DNA from: Magicicada septendecula
Lineage: Eukaryota > Arthropoda > Insecta > Hemiptera > Cicadidae
Assembly: GCA_034769895.1 (NCBI GenBank)
Contig: CM068371.1
Coordinates: 403,851,969 to 403,915,968, forward strand
Direction of reading: 5' to 3'
Length of the DNA stretch: 64,000 nt
The notes beneath the pieces were generated by a model. It made no database searches. It was not told the DNA's origin and was given only the letters and a program-made list of their open reading frames with translations. A program made the translations under genes and the position numbers. How positions within the stretch are numbered: position 1 is the stretch's first letter; every line of letters begins with the position of its first letter. Below are positions 36,511-48,702 of this stretch, piece after piece.

Positions 36511-39500
36511 TTGGATCAAGTGTTCCAATCTTTAATTTTACCCCTTGAATTAAAATATTTTTGAACTTCTTGCGGTATATATTGACAATCTAGGGTACCC
36601 TCTTAACGACCAAATAGAAGTAATCGCCCAAGAATATAACAGTGCCTAGTACAGCCACGAAAGTAAAATATATCAAAACTAAGTGTGCACTACTATGGTT
36701 AAATCTGAAACATTAGTATTCTTCATTCCAGAGAAAAAATTCCTAAAGTTTTTAAATAAAGGAAAAATTTAATTTTTAACTCGATAACGGTGCGTGTTAC
36801 TAAAAAGTAGCTAATAAAAAAAAAAATTATGTGAGAGGTAACTCACAAATAAAGTAACATAAAAGTCTTTTAAATAGATCCGACAATCACTGCTTTGGAT
36901 CAATAGAGTAAAACTTTTTTAAATTCCCTTTTGGATTAATTTAAAAAATGTCTTTTTAGCTTAGATTCCTATAATAGGTATGCCATAGTTATACTGACGA
37001 GCCATAATAACATACCGAGACGAAACAATTTGCTTATCCCCCCCCCGGCGCTTTTTAGGTAACCCTTTAGTCCTCTGCCCCCCCTATCCAAAATCCTGGC
37101 TACGTCCATGGTAGGCATATGGGCAAATTAACAGAACACACATATGACATGTATGCTGGTATCTTAAGAGATCACTGAAAATGTTTGCAATCTTCGCCTG
37201 GTTGGGGCATTAATAACTCTGAGAATTACTTGGAAAAACATTAATTATCTATGCCACTTAAATTCTTAAATTCACCCAAGCATGCGCTCACACACACACA
37301 CACACACAAATAAACTTTAAAATATGGACTTGTTCCTTTGTCATTTACATTAAAAAAGATTAAATAATTTTAATTTCAGTTTTGCTCAATAAGGAAATTT
37401 TTTACAGTTACCAAATAGCTGTCAAATTGTGACCGCAGACTATGAAAGTGGTCAACAGACGATGGCAATTTAGCTATGGACACGGACTCTTGATTATATA
37501 ACACTTCGCTTAGATCAGAGTTGGTACATCTACTTTCAATAGGACAAAATAGAATTGAGTTTTTTCATGCTTTGTTTTATCTTTTAATTGCATGATAACT
37601 GATTTAAAATATAAACTGTGATTATATACAATTTTTTTTAAATGTTTAGATATTTAAACACAAAATAAAGTGTTGTGTGAATGTACGGTTATGCTCAATT
37701 GTATGAAATATGCTCAGAATAGTAATCTCTAACTCTACTAATATAAACTCTAATCTCAATATAATCTAAAATACATTAAGTGTTAAAGATGCAAACCCTC
37801 TAAACAATTATGTACATGTACATAAACAATTAGTGAGAACTACTTGTTACTCTTATTTATTCTCCTGTCATAAGTATCAAGTTAAAGTGACAAGAAAGTT
37901 AGATGTCTATCTTAAACACACCAATTAGAAAGAAAACAATTATCCCTATGCTTCTTTATAATTTCACCATTGTTACAAGAACAATGGTAATTGCTCATTG
38001 TTGTTTCCAATTAGCAGATACAACTCTTGTACATATGAACCAAAACATTGTCCTAATTAATTAATTAGTATAAAATGTGTGATAGAGACCTTACAGTAGT
38101 AAAAAGAAATTTATAACAACAAAAAAGTGTGTACCAATGAATTACTTATTTGGCAGTGAGTGAAAATTATGAAAATTTTTAAAACTGAGTGAACATTAAA
38201 AAAAAAAAAGTACTAAACCCTGATGGGTACTTTGGGATTTCTATTAAAAGACCTGTTATGCTCTGAATAAATCTGTTTAATTATTCTAAAAGTCACTAAA
38301 TTTTAATAAAATCATAAAAGTTGATAACTAATGTCTTGAACAAATGGCATTGGGACAATTGCAAGAATTGCATTACTCTGTAATGTGCTGCAAGGAATGC
38401 AATATTTGAATTGCCATATTATTGAATAACATAAACAGCACCACTGGTATGAATATTACTATACATTTGTACTTTTCATTAGAGACGTATTACAGTGTTC
38501 TGTAAATTACTTCCCTTTAAATTATACCGTAATCTAATCTGAAATTCAAATGTGTTGCTTTTATCTAAAGAACTACACTATCACAGGATATATCTAAACG
38601 TGTTTACCCATTACCAAATTCATGTTTTTCCTACACAGTTAAGAATTATAATTTTGTAAATGAGTTATGCTGTTTGTTTACTACCTTGCTAAACGTTTAG
38701 CATAAGGAAAAGGCAACATTTGTTATAATATATTGTTATCACTTGTACAGGCATAATTGAAGATTATTAATCGTTTAGAGGAAAAAAGGAGCATTAAAAA
38801 ATTCACATAATTTCTTTTATTGTCATTATGTGTATCAAAAATATATACTTAATCATATTATTACCAAAAAATTAATTTTACTAAGAAAACAGATATTTGT
38901 TGATATGCAGCATACTCTGTGGTTATATTTATTGTGATTTGTAATTTATAATTATAATTATAATTAATGATTTGTTGAACAGAATTAAGAAATTCTTTTT
39001 AATGCTGAAAAGTTTTTAATAAGTTGAAGCTCTCAAACTGATGTGCACCTAAGATTTCATGTATCAGTTAAATAAGTATAAATGTGTTAAACTTTCATTA
39101 TAATATATGTTTTATATTTAAAATTGTTTTTAAAAATAAAGGTTTTTTATAGTTTGATATAAAACATAGTTGTAAGATTAAAATCCTTGTTCCCTTATTT
39201 TTTTTTAGAGGGAATTTATAAATTTTAAACAAACAAGATGGTAATTTAAAATATAGAGACTTGGAGCTATACAGTCAATTTGTTTTCCATTTTTGCTTAC
39301 AAAGACAAAAAAAGTTACTTCTGTTCTCTTTGTGTCTGTTTATCCTACATATTATTACACACTTTTCTACTTTGACTCAAATGGGTCAAATAAAAACTAA
39401 TGACTGCCTTTAATATGTGGTCCAGGTACAGAAATACTTATTATTGGTTCAGAACTTCACGGAAAGTAACTCTAACTACTAGAAGATTACAATATTTACT

Positions 39501-39699
39501 GCTCTTAAAAAATAGAGGGACATCTTAGTAGACCAGAGGAGCAGATGATTGCTAATAATATTGTGACCCAGCTTCAAGTCCCAGGGAATTATAAATAAAA
39601 CTTTTTTAAGCATCTAGGCTGAATCACAATAAATCACGATGTTTAAAAACAAATAACAACAAATGAAATGAAATACCAATGAAAATGAATACCAGTGGC
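36511..39699. other. AT-rich intronic DNA, no gene identified
   Basis: Only simple features: C-rich text with CCTGGCTACGTCC at 37030-37110, resembling a hAT end, and a CA run near 37292-37307. Confidence 0.45.
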
Positions 39700-40640
39700 A
39701 ACTCTTGGAGTAATAATAGGGAGCTGAAACATATTCTGAGCAACACTGCCTTCCTTGTATACTGTATGGTTTTGATATACGCTTCACTGCCATTTCTATA
39801 CTGTCTTTGGTGGAACAAAAAAGATTTCTACTACCACCACTACTGCTACTAATAACAATATATTTTTTCTGTAAGAGGGGGAAAATGCCTCATGCACAGT
39901 CAGAGGAAAGTCTGTCCCCTGTTGTGTGGGACTCACATCCACTAAAAATCCCACCTCTAATTCAGACATTGATATCCATCCTGAAATGACTTACCATATT
40001 ACTTCAGGACTGAGCCTATTGTGCCCATATCAGGCTCCTTTGAATTATCCCATATGTGCTACTGCCTATTGTGTACAAGCTGGGCCTGCCTTTGCTTTTC
40101 TTAGAGGACCCACAAAATAAATTAAGAAATACGCTCCCATTTCTCCTTGCCATAAAACATAATCTCCCCAAAGTTTCATCTCTAGTGCCATCCTCTCTAT
40201 TGTGAATCTGCTGCACTTAAAAAGGTGTGCAAGGCATCTTCTTGGGGAGAGCCACCGTACTGGCATGCTGGGCTTTGCACCTTTCCTGTGGAGACAGGCG
40301 TTAAAATTGTAATGATTACTGAGGAACTTTGTAATAGTAGTTAACCTCACCATGATGGTGGTTAATCCATTCATTCAAGTTCGGTATGAGTCTTGCAGTC
40401 TATCTTCGTCTGTCCTCCCTATTCCATCGATCTTACCAGTACCAGTTCCCTGGCTTCATACTTTGCTGCATCTCTTCCAGTTTCATGTCTTCTTTTGAAG
40501 AGATGTTTTTGCTCTTACGCCAAAAGGTCTGTGGGAACCACTCTCACTATAACCAGGACTACTGACTCTGGCACTGTCTGATAAGAGATGCTACTCACCA
40601 CTACTACTACTACTAATAATAATGATAATAATAAGTAAAA
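39700..40640. other. GC-richer block of unknown identity between trinucleotide repeats
   Basis: Composition differs from its flanks. Similar CTACTAC/ACCACTACT trinucleotide repeats occur near both ends (about 39829-39852 and 40590-40618). No long open frame or known motif. It may be an unrecognised retroposon. Confidence 0.35.
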
Positions 40641-41939
40641 TGTAAACAAAATTGCTTTTTGTAAGTAGGAAAAAAGATACATGCTTTCCTAAATTCCTCA
40701 AAAGTACAAAATAATTGAAATATCCCTCAAAAACAGAAATATTTCTCAAAATAGACAAACAAGTTGAAATACAGAAGTGTAATGAACAACACATGGCTGG
40801 AAAAAATCAAATACAGATGTAGCAATACAAAACACATAGTGCGATTGCAGTAGATTCCACAAGTAGTTTTTGAAGTGTAACACACACAGAAAAAAAAGTG
40901 TTGATCATGTAGGATAGGCCTACTTCACTATTTTGGTAATGAATGAATTTTGGTAATCTAAATTGCCAAGCATGAGCCAGATTATTACGCTGGTCTAGAT
41001 AATATTTTTCTACAATTAAATTATTCAAAAGTAAATTACTAAATTATTATTGGGAAAAAATCAACACCAAAAAAATTAAATAGGTACAAAATTTATACTA
41101 TCAACTTACAGTTTCTTATATTGTATACATTATTTAATAATCTATAATAAAATAATGTGGATAAAGTTTGTTGGTAACCTCCCAAGCATCAAATGAATGT
41201 GATTTAAGAGGCATTTCTTATTTCATTTCTTATGACTTTAAGTTACCAGGAAGGAAGAGGGGGGAATGCATGGGATGTAAAATAGCAAACACACACAACT
41301 ACAGACTGTGAAAAGAGTGTGTGTATGTGTGTGTGTGTGTTAAAATACCATCTTCCCAATAATATAGCCCTATATAGAAGAGAGGTCCAGAAACAAACCA
41401 TTTCTTGGAAGAATGGCAAAATGTCTGTAGCCTGAAAATTCAGAAGTGAATCTAACAAAAACCATTGTGTGAAAAACGCTGTAACACACACACACACACA
41501 CAGATACATATATACACAGTTAAAATTCCATAATTTAATTTCATCATATTCAAATTTTCTTCATTTCGAGTTCCTTTTCTTTATTACACAATAAAAAATT
41601 AATATTCTATAATTCATATTTTCTTTAACTCAAATGGTTTTCTTTATCTTCCGGAGCTTTTGAGTTACCGTAGTTCACTCTCTGTGTGTGTGTGGGGGAG
41701 CTGTGAAGATATATTTTGAACTAAAATGAGAAGCTGGAACGTGAAAATTACAGTTTAATCGCACCAATCATCAAATCAGATTCTTCAACCAAGTAACCAT
41801 TGAGAATAATTATTAATAACTGATTGGTAAATGCTATTAAATTTGCTACATCACACACAAAAATTACAATATTTTCATTCTGTGGCCATCAGTTTAGATC
41901 TAGGTTTTGTTACCTCTCTGCAAAATACCATGGCGTATG
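40641..41939. other. AT-rich intronic DNA, nothing recognised
   Basis: GT run near 41319-41340 and CA run near 41484-41502 only. Confidence 0.45.
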
Positions 41940-42168
41940 TTCAGGTTCTCTCATAGGAATATGGGACACACAAGTTAAGTGCCACCTCCATACAGCAAAG
42001 TAGGGATATTTTAAGCAGCAAGGGGCCAAACCTTACTGTTTGCCAAACTTTACAAGGGGCGTGTGACTGTATAAAAATGTTACTCTGGGCACAGTGGGAA
42101 TCAAACCCACATTAAACATAATAAAATAAAATAATGATGAACAAATGTCCATGATGCCAAGGCATGTG
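41940..42168 (-). repeat. tRNA-derived SINE relic
   Basis: On the minus strand, box A-like TGGCATCATGG (42159-42149) and box B-like GGTTTGATTCC (42107-42097) lie 41 bases apart, about the spacing in tRNA genes. GTTAC at the 5' side can pair with GTAAC after box B, like an acceptor stem. The body continues for about 130 bp. The AT-rich insert between the boxes excludes a functional tRNA. Confidence 0.45.
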
Positions 42169-43447
42169 TCTGGGTAACTCCTTTCTATTTGGAGTATTTT
42201 GAAGAAAACAACACAACTGCAGGTAATTTGGGAATAACTTCATTTGTCTGTGGTATTTTTGTGATTCACTGTATGAGAACAGAAAAACAATACTGTTTTG
42301 TACACAATGACTATAGTGGCAGCTTTAAACAGCTAAGAAATAACACAATATTTTGTAAGAATTTGTACCACCGCTAACAAGGATTCATTTACCCAGTACT
42401 GTACCAACAGACTAGGTTCACAATACTGGTATAGCTGGATAGCTTACTGCCTGCTGCTATATTACTATAAGCTATACAGACTGTCTTTCAAATATGTAGT
42501 TTATACATATCATTAATAATTAGATCCTTATGCACAGTCATTTTTAAAATGTTACTTTAATGATGCAAAAAATCATTACTGTTTTATACTAACAATCTAC
42601 TTAGCACTTGGTGTAAAATACTACACAAAACAGTGGATACTGCCAAGGTCAGAAAAATTATGAAGTTTCAAATTAAAGTGTTGACAAGGTGTACCGAACT
42701 ACATTGCCATGTGGTGAAGCCCGAATATCAACTAACCAATCACCAGTGGTTGGTTGTTCCTCTAGTATCTATCTGGAATATTTCTCTGAAGCAATAAAAA
42801 AGTGTATACTTTTACACACATAAACACTTAATATTTAAGGGCAGATAGAGAGAGGTATGGGGGACCAAATATGGGAAGATGAAAATGTTTGTTTCTTTAA
42901 AATAAATCAGATTATTCTTTGAAGTATGACATTTGACTAGTTTTGAAGAGAGCACTTTTTTTTTTAAATAAAACTGAACTTGACAGACAAAAATAATTTT
43001 ACCTTAACAGTACTGCAGCAGTTTTTTCAAGACTTTTCAGGGGTTTCGTGATTTCATTCATCACAAATCGGCCCCTTTAATATAAACTGTTACTATGAAA
43101 TTTAATTTCTGTTAAGTTACAAAAATTTCGCATGCGTAGAAATGGTCTTCAAACAAAAAAGTCACTTTTTTGAGCAAACATCAGAAATGAATTTTAAGAA
43201 TTAATATTTTGTGTTAGGCCTATATATATGAACAAAAACTGTTCATACTTAACAGAAATCATAACACAAAAAGAATGGATCACATATATAACACAAAATA
43301 TATAGCACAGATTTATGCATCCAATAAAACACCTAAAATTAAGATAATAGTACGATGGTAATTCTGATGAAAAAGCATGGCCGGGTCTAGTACAGCTCTA
43401 GCTCTACTAGAGCTGCCATTAAGAAACAATATATATGGATAACTTAC
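42169..43447. other. AT-rich intronic DNA next to EOGT exon
   Basis: No coding feature. The long minus frame entering here from the EOGT exon is intron read-through. Confidence 0.5.
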
Positions 43448-43618
43448 CTTATATGGGCATGTTTCATCTTCAAGACACTTCTTGGCAACATCTTTAAACA
43501 CATTAAAATAAAATTTAATGTGGTCCGGATGTAAATTAATTTCAGAATAATTATAACCAGTGACAGTGAAAATTAACACAGCGAAAGAAAAAACCAAAAC
43601 TGTAGATTCAGAAGCCAT
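43448..43618 (-). CDS. EOGT: EOGT first coding exon (signal peptide and N-terminus)
   Basis: This exon encodes residues 1-57 of EGF-domain-specific O-GlcNAc transferase, a lumenal ER enzyme (GT61 family) that modifies EGF repeats of secreted and membrane proteins. Seen: ATG at 43618-43616 in a good context (A at -3, G at +4), a hydrophobic signal peptide over about residues 5-20, then a segment with NYSEINL and ending CPYK, which matches the start of mature vertebrate EOGT as I know it. The donor after 43448 reads AAG|GTAAGTT and leaves phase 0. An acceptor (T-run, then TAG) sits 7 bases upstream of the ATG, so a 5'-UTR intron is likely. The downstream exon lies 40 kb away in this window. The open frame past 43448 is intron read-through. 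The identification is strong because the next exon gives the adjoining EOGT segment in the same phase. Confidence 0.88.
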
Positions 43619-44069
43619 CTTCCATCTAAAAAAAAATCAGATAAATTAACAAAACATACACCACATAAGACACATGACAGGAGAGTTCAGTACTGTTACA
43701 AACAAAAGCTCAAAGGTAAACCTAGATTCCTTATTATTTATTATTGTATTTTGTCACTTAATAATAACAGTCAAGACAACTCTTTTCAGCTATGTATATA
43801 AACGAAAAATAAATTAATATTAACACTGGCGAAACGAAATTATGAAATAATTTCTCTAATTATAAAATTAAATTATATATCCTACAAAATTAATGAATAT
43901 TACAAATTTATTAATTCAATTAATGACTTATAAATTAATATATTGCTGATAATCAGTAGTACAGCTTCAGCAAAATGTAATTACTTCGAAAAAACAATTA
44001 TTATTAATACAATAATTAATTATTATTATTATATTATTTATATACATGTGAATAATAAAGGTGTTTTAC

Positions 44070-44200
44070 CTGAAGTTGAGGTGTTTAAAACTTGACATTT
44101 TATAACCTGTCGATCTCTTACACTACACGTCTGTAATTCGTATGAAAGAACTGCTCATAGTTTCCTGATATGGACCTGCTTCGGTAAATCTACAAACTCG
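44070..44200 (-). other. EOGT: Probable EOGT 5'-UTR exon (donor side) and promoter region
   Basis: On the minus strand an exon-like sequence ends CTTCAG|GTAAAAC at 44070. With the acceptor at 43626-43627 it would define a 444-bp 5'-UTR intron. The upstream limit is not visible; I set 44200 arbitrarily. The stretch from about 44100 to 44530 has more CpG than its surroundings, as expected for a promoter. Only the donor-acceptor pair supports this call. Confidence 0.4.
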
Positions 44201-44530
44201 CGTGGAATAACCTATCACAAATCATAACACCCACAACACACGCCCAAACAGCTTTTCTTACACATGTTACGTTAAAATTATTGCCACCGGTTGAATAATC
44301 AATATGAATTAATGGGACTTTCATTCATAAAAATGCTTAATTAACAATATATAAGTGTATATAAAGAAAAATTCTGTCAGAACAACGAACGATCGCGTTC
44401 ACTGTATCATGCTTACGAGACAAATATTTAAAACCACGTTCATATTCGGCGAAGTACAAACTGAATCAACCAGCTACCAACAGCTGAACACTTTCACTTC
44501 CCGGTATTCAGTGATGCCGAACAAAGTTTA

Positions 44531-45345
44531 ATCGTTTTCCCAAACACGTCCCTCGTTAAAAAAATTCCCTAAATAATTTTACAGACGGTGAGCGTTAAAC
44601 AGTAACGATTTATTACCAATAACTTTAATTAAATTATCGAGTTGTGCTACAAGAAAACGAATTATATAAACTTCATGAAGTAGGCCTAATTAGATAGTAT
44701 TTGCAAACCAAATAATTGGTTAGCTTATATTAAAATAGACATAATTAACTACCGGTATCTAATACATAGGTAATGTACACATTATGAACAGTAGTAGGCC
44801 TAAATAATACTTTCAAAAAAAGTAAGCCACTTTAAATAAGAAATGTGGGTAATAAGGAATACTGTAAAAATTATTTTTATAAACGTTTATATTAACAAAT
44901 AAAATAATTTTCCGCTACTCTGAAAAAAATACATAGTTATAAAATAAATTGAAGTAATTCAGGTTTTATTTTCTTATATTCATGTGTATAGCCAAGTGGG
45001 AAGATACAACCCTTTTACCACTGGGTAGGATGCCAATGAGGTCTTGTAGGTAAAGTCTGTAGATAGCCAGTACCAGCTCACTATATATAAGGTAGGCTTA
45101 TAAACAGACAAATCACTTACCACTCTTACTACCCAACACCTCACCCCTACGAAATGTTAACACCCTACCACCATGGAAAAATTCTGTCTATGATTTTCAT
45201 GGAAAATTCCTGGCTACACCACTTTCATCACCTGTTACAGTATCCAGTGAACCCCACTTACCCGGTTCTTGTGTGGTCTGGCCAATACATTTGGCTTTGG
45301 AAGATATTAAAATTATACAGTTAAGTCTGCCTACATTTATTGATT
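44531..45345. other. Upstream of EOGT, no gene identified
   Basis: AT-rich. Near 45200 the minus strand reads GTGTAGCCAGGAATTTTCC, resembling a hAT end. Nothing else recognised. Confidence 0.4.
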
Positions 45346-45413
45346 ACTAGCGAGTACCCGGCATGCGTTGCAATGCCACTCAAAGAAAGAAAGTGTTTGT
45401 GCTTTAATTCTGT

Positions 45414-46226
45414 TTATTGAAGTGCTTTTGGATACACAATATTTTTTGTTTTTCCGTCTGGTGCGTACATGAATAAATCCGAAGGTTTTCCGACGCGTGA
45501 GCAGGCCACATACAGCTGTCCATGTGAGAAGCATGGATTTTTCAAATTTAGTCCACACACTTGTAGCGATTGTCCCTGTGCTTTGTTGATGGTCATTGCA
45601 AATGCGAGTCGCACCGGAAACTGCAAACGTTTTAACTCGAATGGCATATCTGTCGGAATCATTGGGATGCGTGGCAACAGTACATCTTCTCCTTTAAATT
45701 TTCCATTTAAAATTGTAGCTTCGATGATATTGTTCATCATCTGTTTCACTGAAAGCCTGGTACCGTTGCAAAGTCGTGGTGGATTGATGTTTCGGAGAAG
45801 AATGATAGGCACGCCAATTTTCAATGTTAAAACGTGCGGCGGCATGCCTGGCAAATCAAGTGAATTCAAGAATTCAGTTGGATAATTGACAACTTCGTCT
45901 TGATTCATTACAGTATCGATGGACTTATACGTTCTCGCTTCGCCTGGTATTTCGTTTTGAATGCTGAAATTGATGGCATTGACATCGTTGTTTTTGGCTG
46001 CTAATATAGCACGTGCACTGAGATTTTTGTAATTCTGTGCGATATGTAGGAAATCTTTGTGAATCAATTCGTCTGTGGTTGCTGTGATTTTACAGAAGTT
46101 TGTTGGCAATGTGATACATTGTGTGGATTCATAGATTGCCATTTTCCCATTCCCAATATCCAACAATTGTTTTGCGAAACGTATCGAAACGTATCGAATC
46201 GTATCATATTCGTATCGAAAAAACAC
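45414..46226 (-). pseudogene. Helitron PIF1-like helicase, C-terminal fragment
   Basis: An open frame of 270 residues matching only the end of Helitron RepHel proteins: IPGEARTYKSIDTV, GVPIILLRNINPP, CNGTRL, the helicase motif AMTINKAQGQS and YVACSRVG near the C-terminus. The first about 30 codons run into minisatellite-adjacent DNA and are not helicase. Too short to act as a helicase; a passenger relic in the deleted Helitron. Confidence 0.85.
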
Positions 46227-46230
46227 TTGT

Positions 46231-46880
46231 CCTATGTTGGTTCTCCCTTTGCGTAAAATATTTGTGCCACGTTTGGTTGAAATCGGTCCAGTGGTTTAGA
46301 AGGAGATGTGGAAGACCCCAAAGGACCCCCCGAAGGATCATATCGAAAAGAAACACCTGTCCTATGTTGGTTCTCCCGTTGCGTAAAATATTTGTGCCAA
46401 GTTTGGTTGAAATCGGTCCAGTGGTTTAGGAGGAGATGTGGAAGACCCCAAAGGACCTCCAAAAGGACCCCCCGAAGGATCATATCGAAAAAACACATAT
46501 CCTATGTTGGTTCTCCCATTGCGTAAAATATTTGTGCCAAGTTTGGTTGAAATCTGTCCAGTGGTTTAGGAGGAGATGTGGAAGACCCCAAAGGACCCCC
46601 CAATGGACCCCGTCAAAAAAAACACCTATCCTATGTTGGTTCTCCCGTTGCGTAAAATATTTGTGCCAAGTTTGGTTGAAATCGGTCCAGTGGTTTAGGA
46701 GGAGATGTGGAAGACCCCAAAGGACCCCCCAAAGAACCCCATCGAAAAAACACCTACCCTATGTTGGTTCTCCCGTTGCATAAAATATTTGTGCCGCCAC
46801 GTTTGGTTCAAAATCGGTCCAGTGGTTTAGGAGGAGATGTGGAAGACCCCAAGAACCCCCCAAAGGACCCCATTGAAAAA
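46231..46880 (-). repeat. Helitron internal minisatellite (5 copies)
   Basis: Copies begin at about 46231, 46361, 46501, 46630 and 46759, with periods of 129-140 bp. Each carries CCTATGTTGGTTCTCCC and GGTCCAGTGGTTTAGGAGG (or close variants) on the plus strand. Open frames across it are repeat artefacts. Confidence 0.9.
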
Positions 46881-47000
46881 AATTCAGAAACCTTCGCGGG
46901 CGTGCGCACAACAACTCACCGAAGTTTCATCGCAATCGGATGAATGGTATAGGAACGCATACGGGACAAAGAAACAAACATTCATTTTTATAGATATAGA

Positions 47001-47914
47001 TATTATGGTCATTCTATAGGCTCCTGCAGTCAAAATAAAAATAGTTTTTAGCTATTCAAAAATTGTAGAGCTAAAAATAAGAATGGCCTACATATGCTTG
47101 AATATTAGGTTTCACGAGGAAGTGTTTTAGCATTGTAAATTACTCAACAAATCTTAAAAAACTTGCATCTTCTCTTTTCATTTTCCTTTCTTCCTTCTTC
47201 TTCATAAAGAATTAGGGGACTAAGCACCTTTCAATTTAGTGGGCTTATTTACTGAACATCATTCAGATAGCAATACTGCTTCTTAGAAACCTGAACCCAC
47301 CTGAATTTCTTGTAATCTGATTGGTTCTTCGGTAACACCTTCTTGTGATCTTTCTACTGATAATTAATAGATTTCCTGTATAAGAAGGTTTCAGAACAGA
47401 ATAATTCATGTTAAAAAAACCTGAACTATTTTATAACTGATTTTATGGGCTGTACAAAACTTTTACATAAAAATGCATAGGCCTACACCTAACTTTTTTA
47501 AATAACTATGTCATCAGGTAGGCCTTTTTATTATGAATATACTGATCCCAATAATGAGCCCCCTCTCAAAAATTTCCATATCTCAAAAAACTTATTTAAA
47601 TTAATGTTTTTTTTTAACCTGTAAATTAATTATGTTTGTTTTGGCTTTTGTTTGAGTCAATACTCCCATTATGTTCTGACTATATTATCGCTTACAGAGC
47701 CTTCTATATAAAACAAGCCTTTTTATAATTTTGTTATTAATTTTTGTTATTCAAATAAGCCTGTTTCTTTGTTAATTTACTATAATGAATCAATTGAAGT
47801 CATTGAATACTATGTGACAATATACATTAATATTCATGTGTATTGTTGTATTCTTTCTCCTAATTACTTTAGACTAAGTCTGACAATGTCTGCGTTTAAT
47901 GTCTGATAATTTCA
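47001..47914. other. No feature recognised
   Basis: AT-rich DNA between the Helitron and the ZBED5-like relic. Confidence 0.45.
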
Positions 47915-48702
47915 ATATTAAGTCACTCTAGACATCAAGTTTACTTCTTAACTTTGATTTCAAGTACGTAAGCTGGGAAAATACAGTTTCACACAAATAA
48001 GTAGAGGGAAACACAACGAAACACTTCAAAGCTTTTTTTGCGAGTTAAGGATAGTCGGTCATTACGTATAACCAGAAGTCAGCTAGCTGTAATTGCAAAA
48101 ACTGTAATTTTAATGAACTGTCAGTTGAAAGTTCTGACAATGAATCTTCTTCTTGTAGTGTAACAGTGAAGTTAGTTGACAGCCCATCAGGAAATGGATT
48201 CCTTATCCACATGTCACTATTATCACTGGAAAATATTCCCTTAGCTGCAAGTTGCTCCAAATGAGACATAATAACGTTGAGGCTCTCCTTTTGAACATTT
48301 TTTCCTGACATCTGCATGAAATCTACCATGGAAGGGAATTGTTTGAATATTTCAGACTCTAATCTCTAAATCCATAGCTTCAATTTTTTTATCATCACCT
48401 TGGTTTTATCTCGAACCTGGAAAATAGTGATGCTAGATCCCTGCAGGGCCAAAGTGAGTCCGTTCAGATGACTGAAGATATCCAAGGTAAGACAGCAAGG
48501 TATGACAGTTTCAAAATCCAGTTAAAGTCATGGCACCTAAAAAGAGCTTTACTTCATCCCTCAGTTCAAATAATCTGTTCAATACCCTTCCACATGAAAG
48601 CCATTGTACTTCACAGTGGATCAACAATTGCTTGTGGCCACTCTCCGTTTCTTCACAAATTATACCAAATAATCGAAAATTCAAAGGGCGCGATTCAGTA
48701 TA

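Larger units (their letters stand above)
3353..43447 (-). other. EOGT: Giant EOGT intron (40,095 bp)
   Basis: Bounded by GT at 43447-43446 and AG at 3354-3353 on the minus strand, joining two phase-0 exons. It contains two BEL/Pao retrotransposons, a Penelope-like element, a hAT transposase exon and SINE-like relics. The two BEL elements together make about 15.3 kb of its length. BEL element 1, the Penelope-like element and the hAT gene run opposite to EOGT; BEL element 2 runs in the same direction. Confidence 0.8.
45346..47000 (-). mobile_element. Helitron, internally deleted
   Basis: On the minus strand it begins TCTATATCTATAAAA at 47000 after an A and ends CTAG at 45346 before a T, the Helitron end and insertion pattern. 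The 5' terminal text (GTTTCTTTGTCCCGTATGCG and following) is shared with the Helitron at 60488. It contains five tandem minisatellite copies and the C-terminal part of a PIF1-type helicase; the Rep nuclease and most of the helicase are missing. Confidence 0.85.

Noticed and set aside
42097-42168. Functional tRNA gene on the minus strand
   Set aside because: Box A and B are present, but an AT-rich insert replaces the anticodon arm and the sequence continues as a SINE-like body.
46121-46943. Overlapping plus-strand frames rich in WFRRRCGRPQRTP
   Set aside because: They are translations of the Helitron minisatellite and repeat with its period; frames shift between copies.
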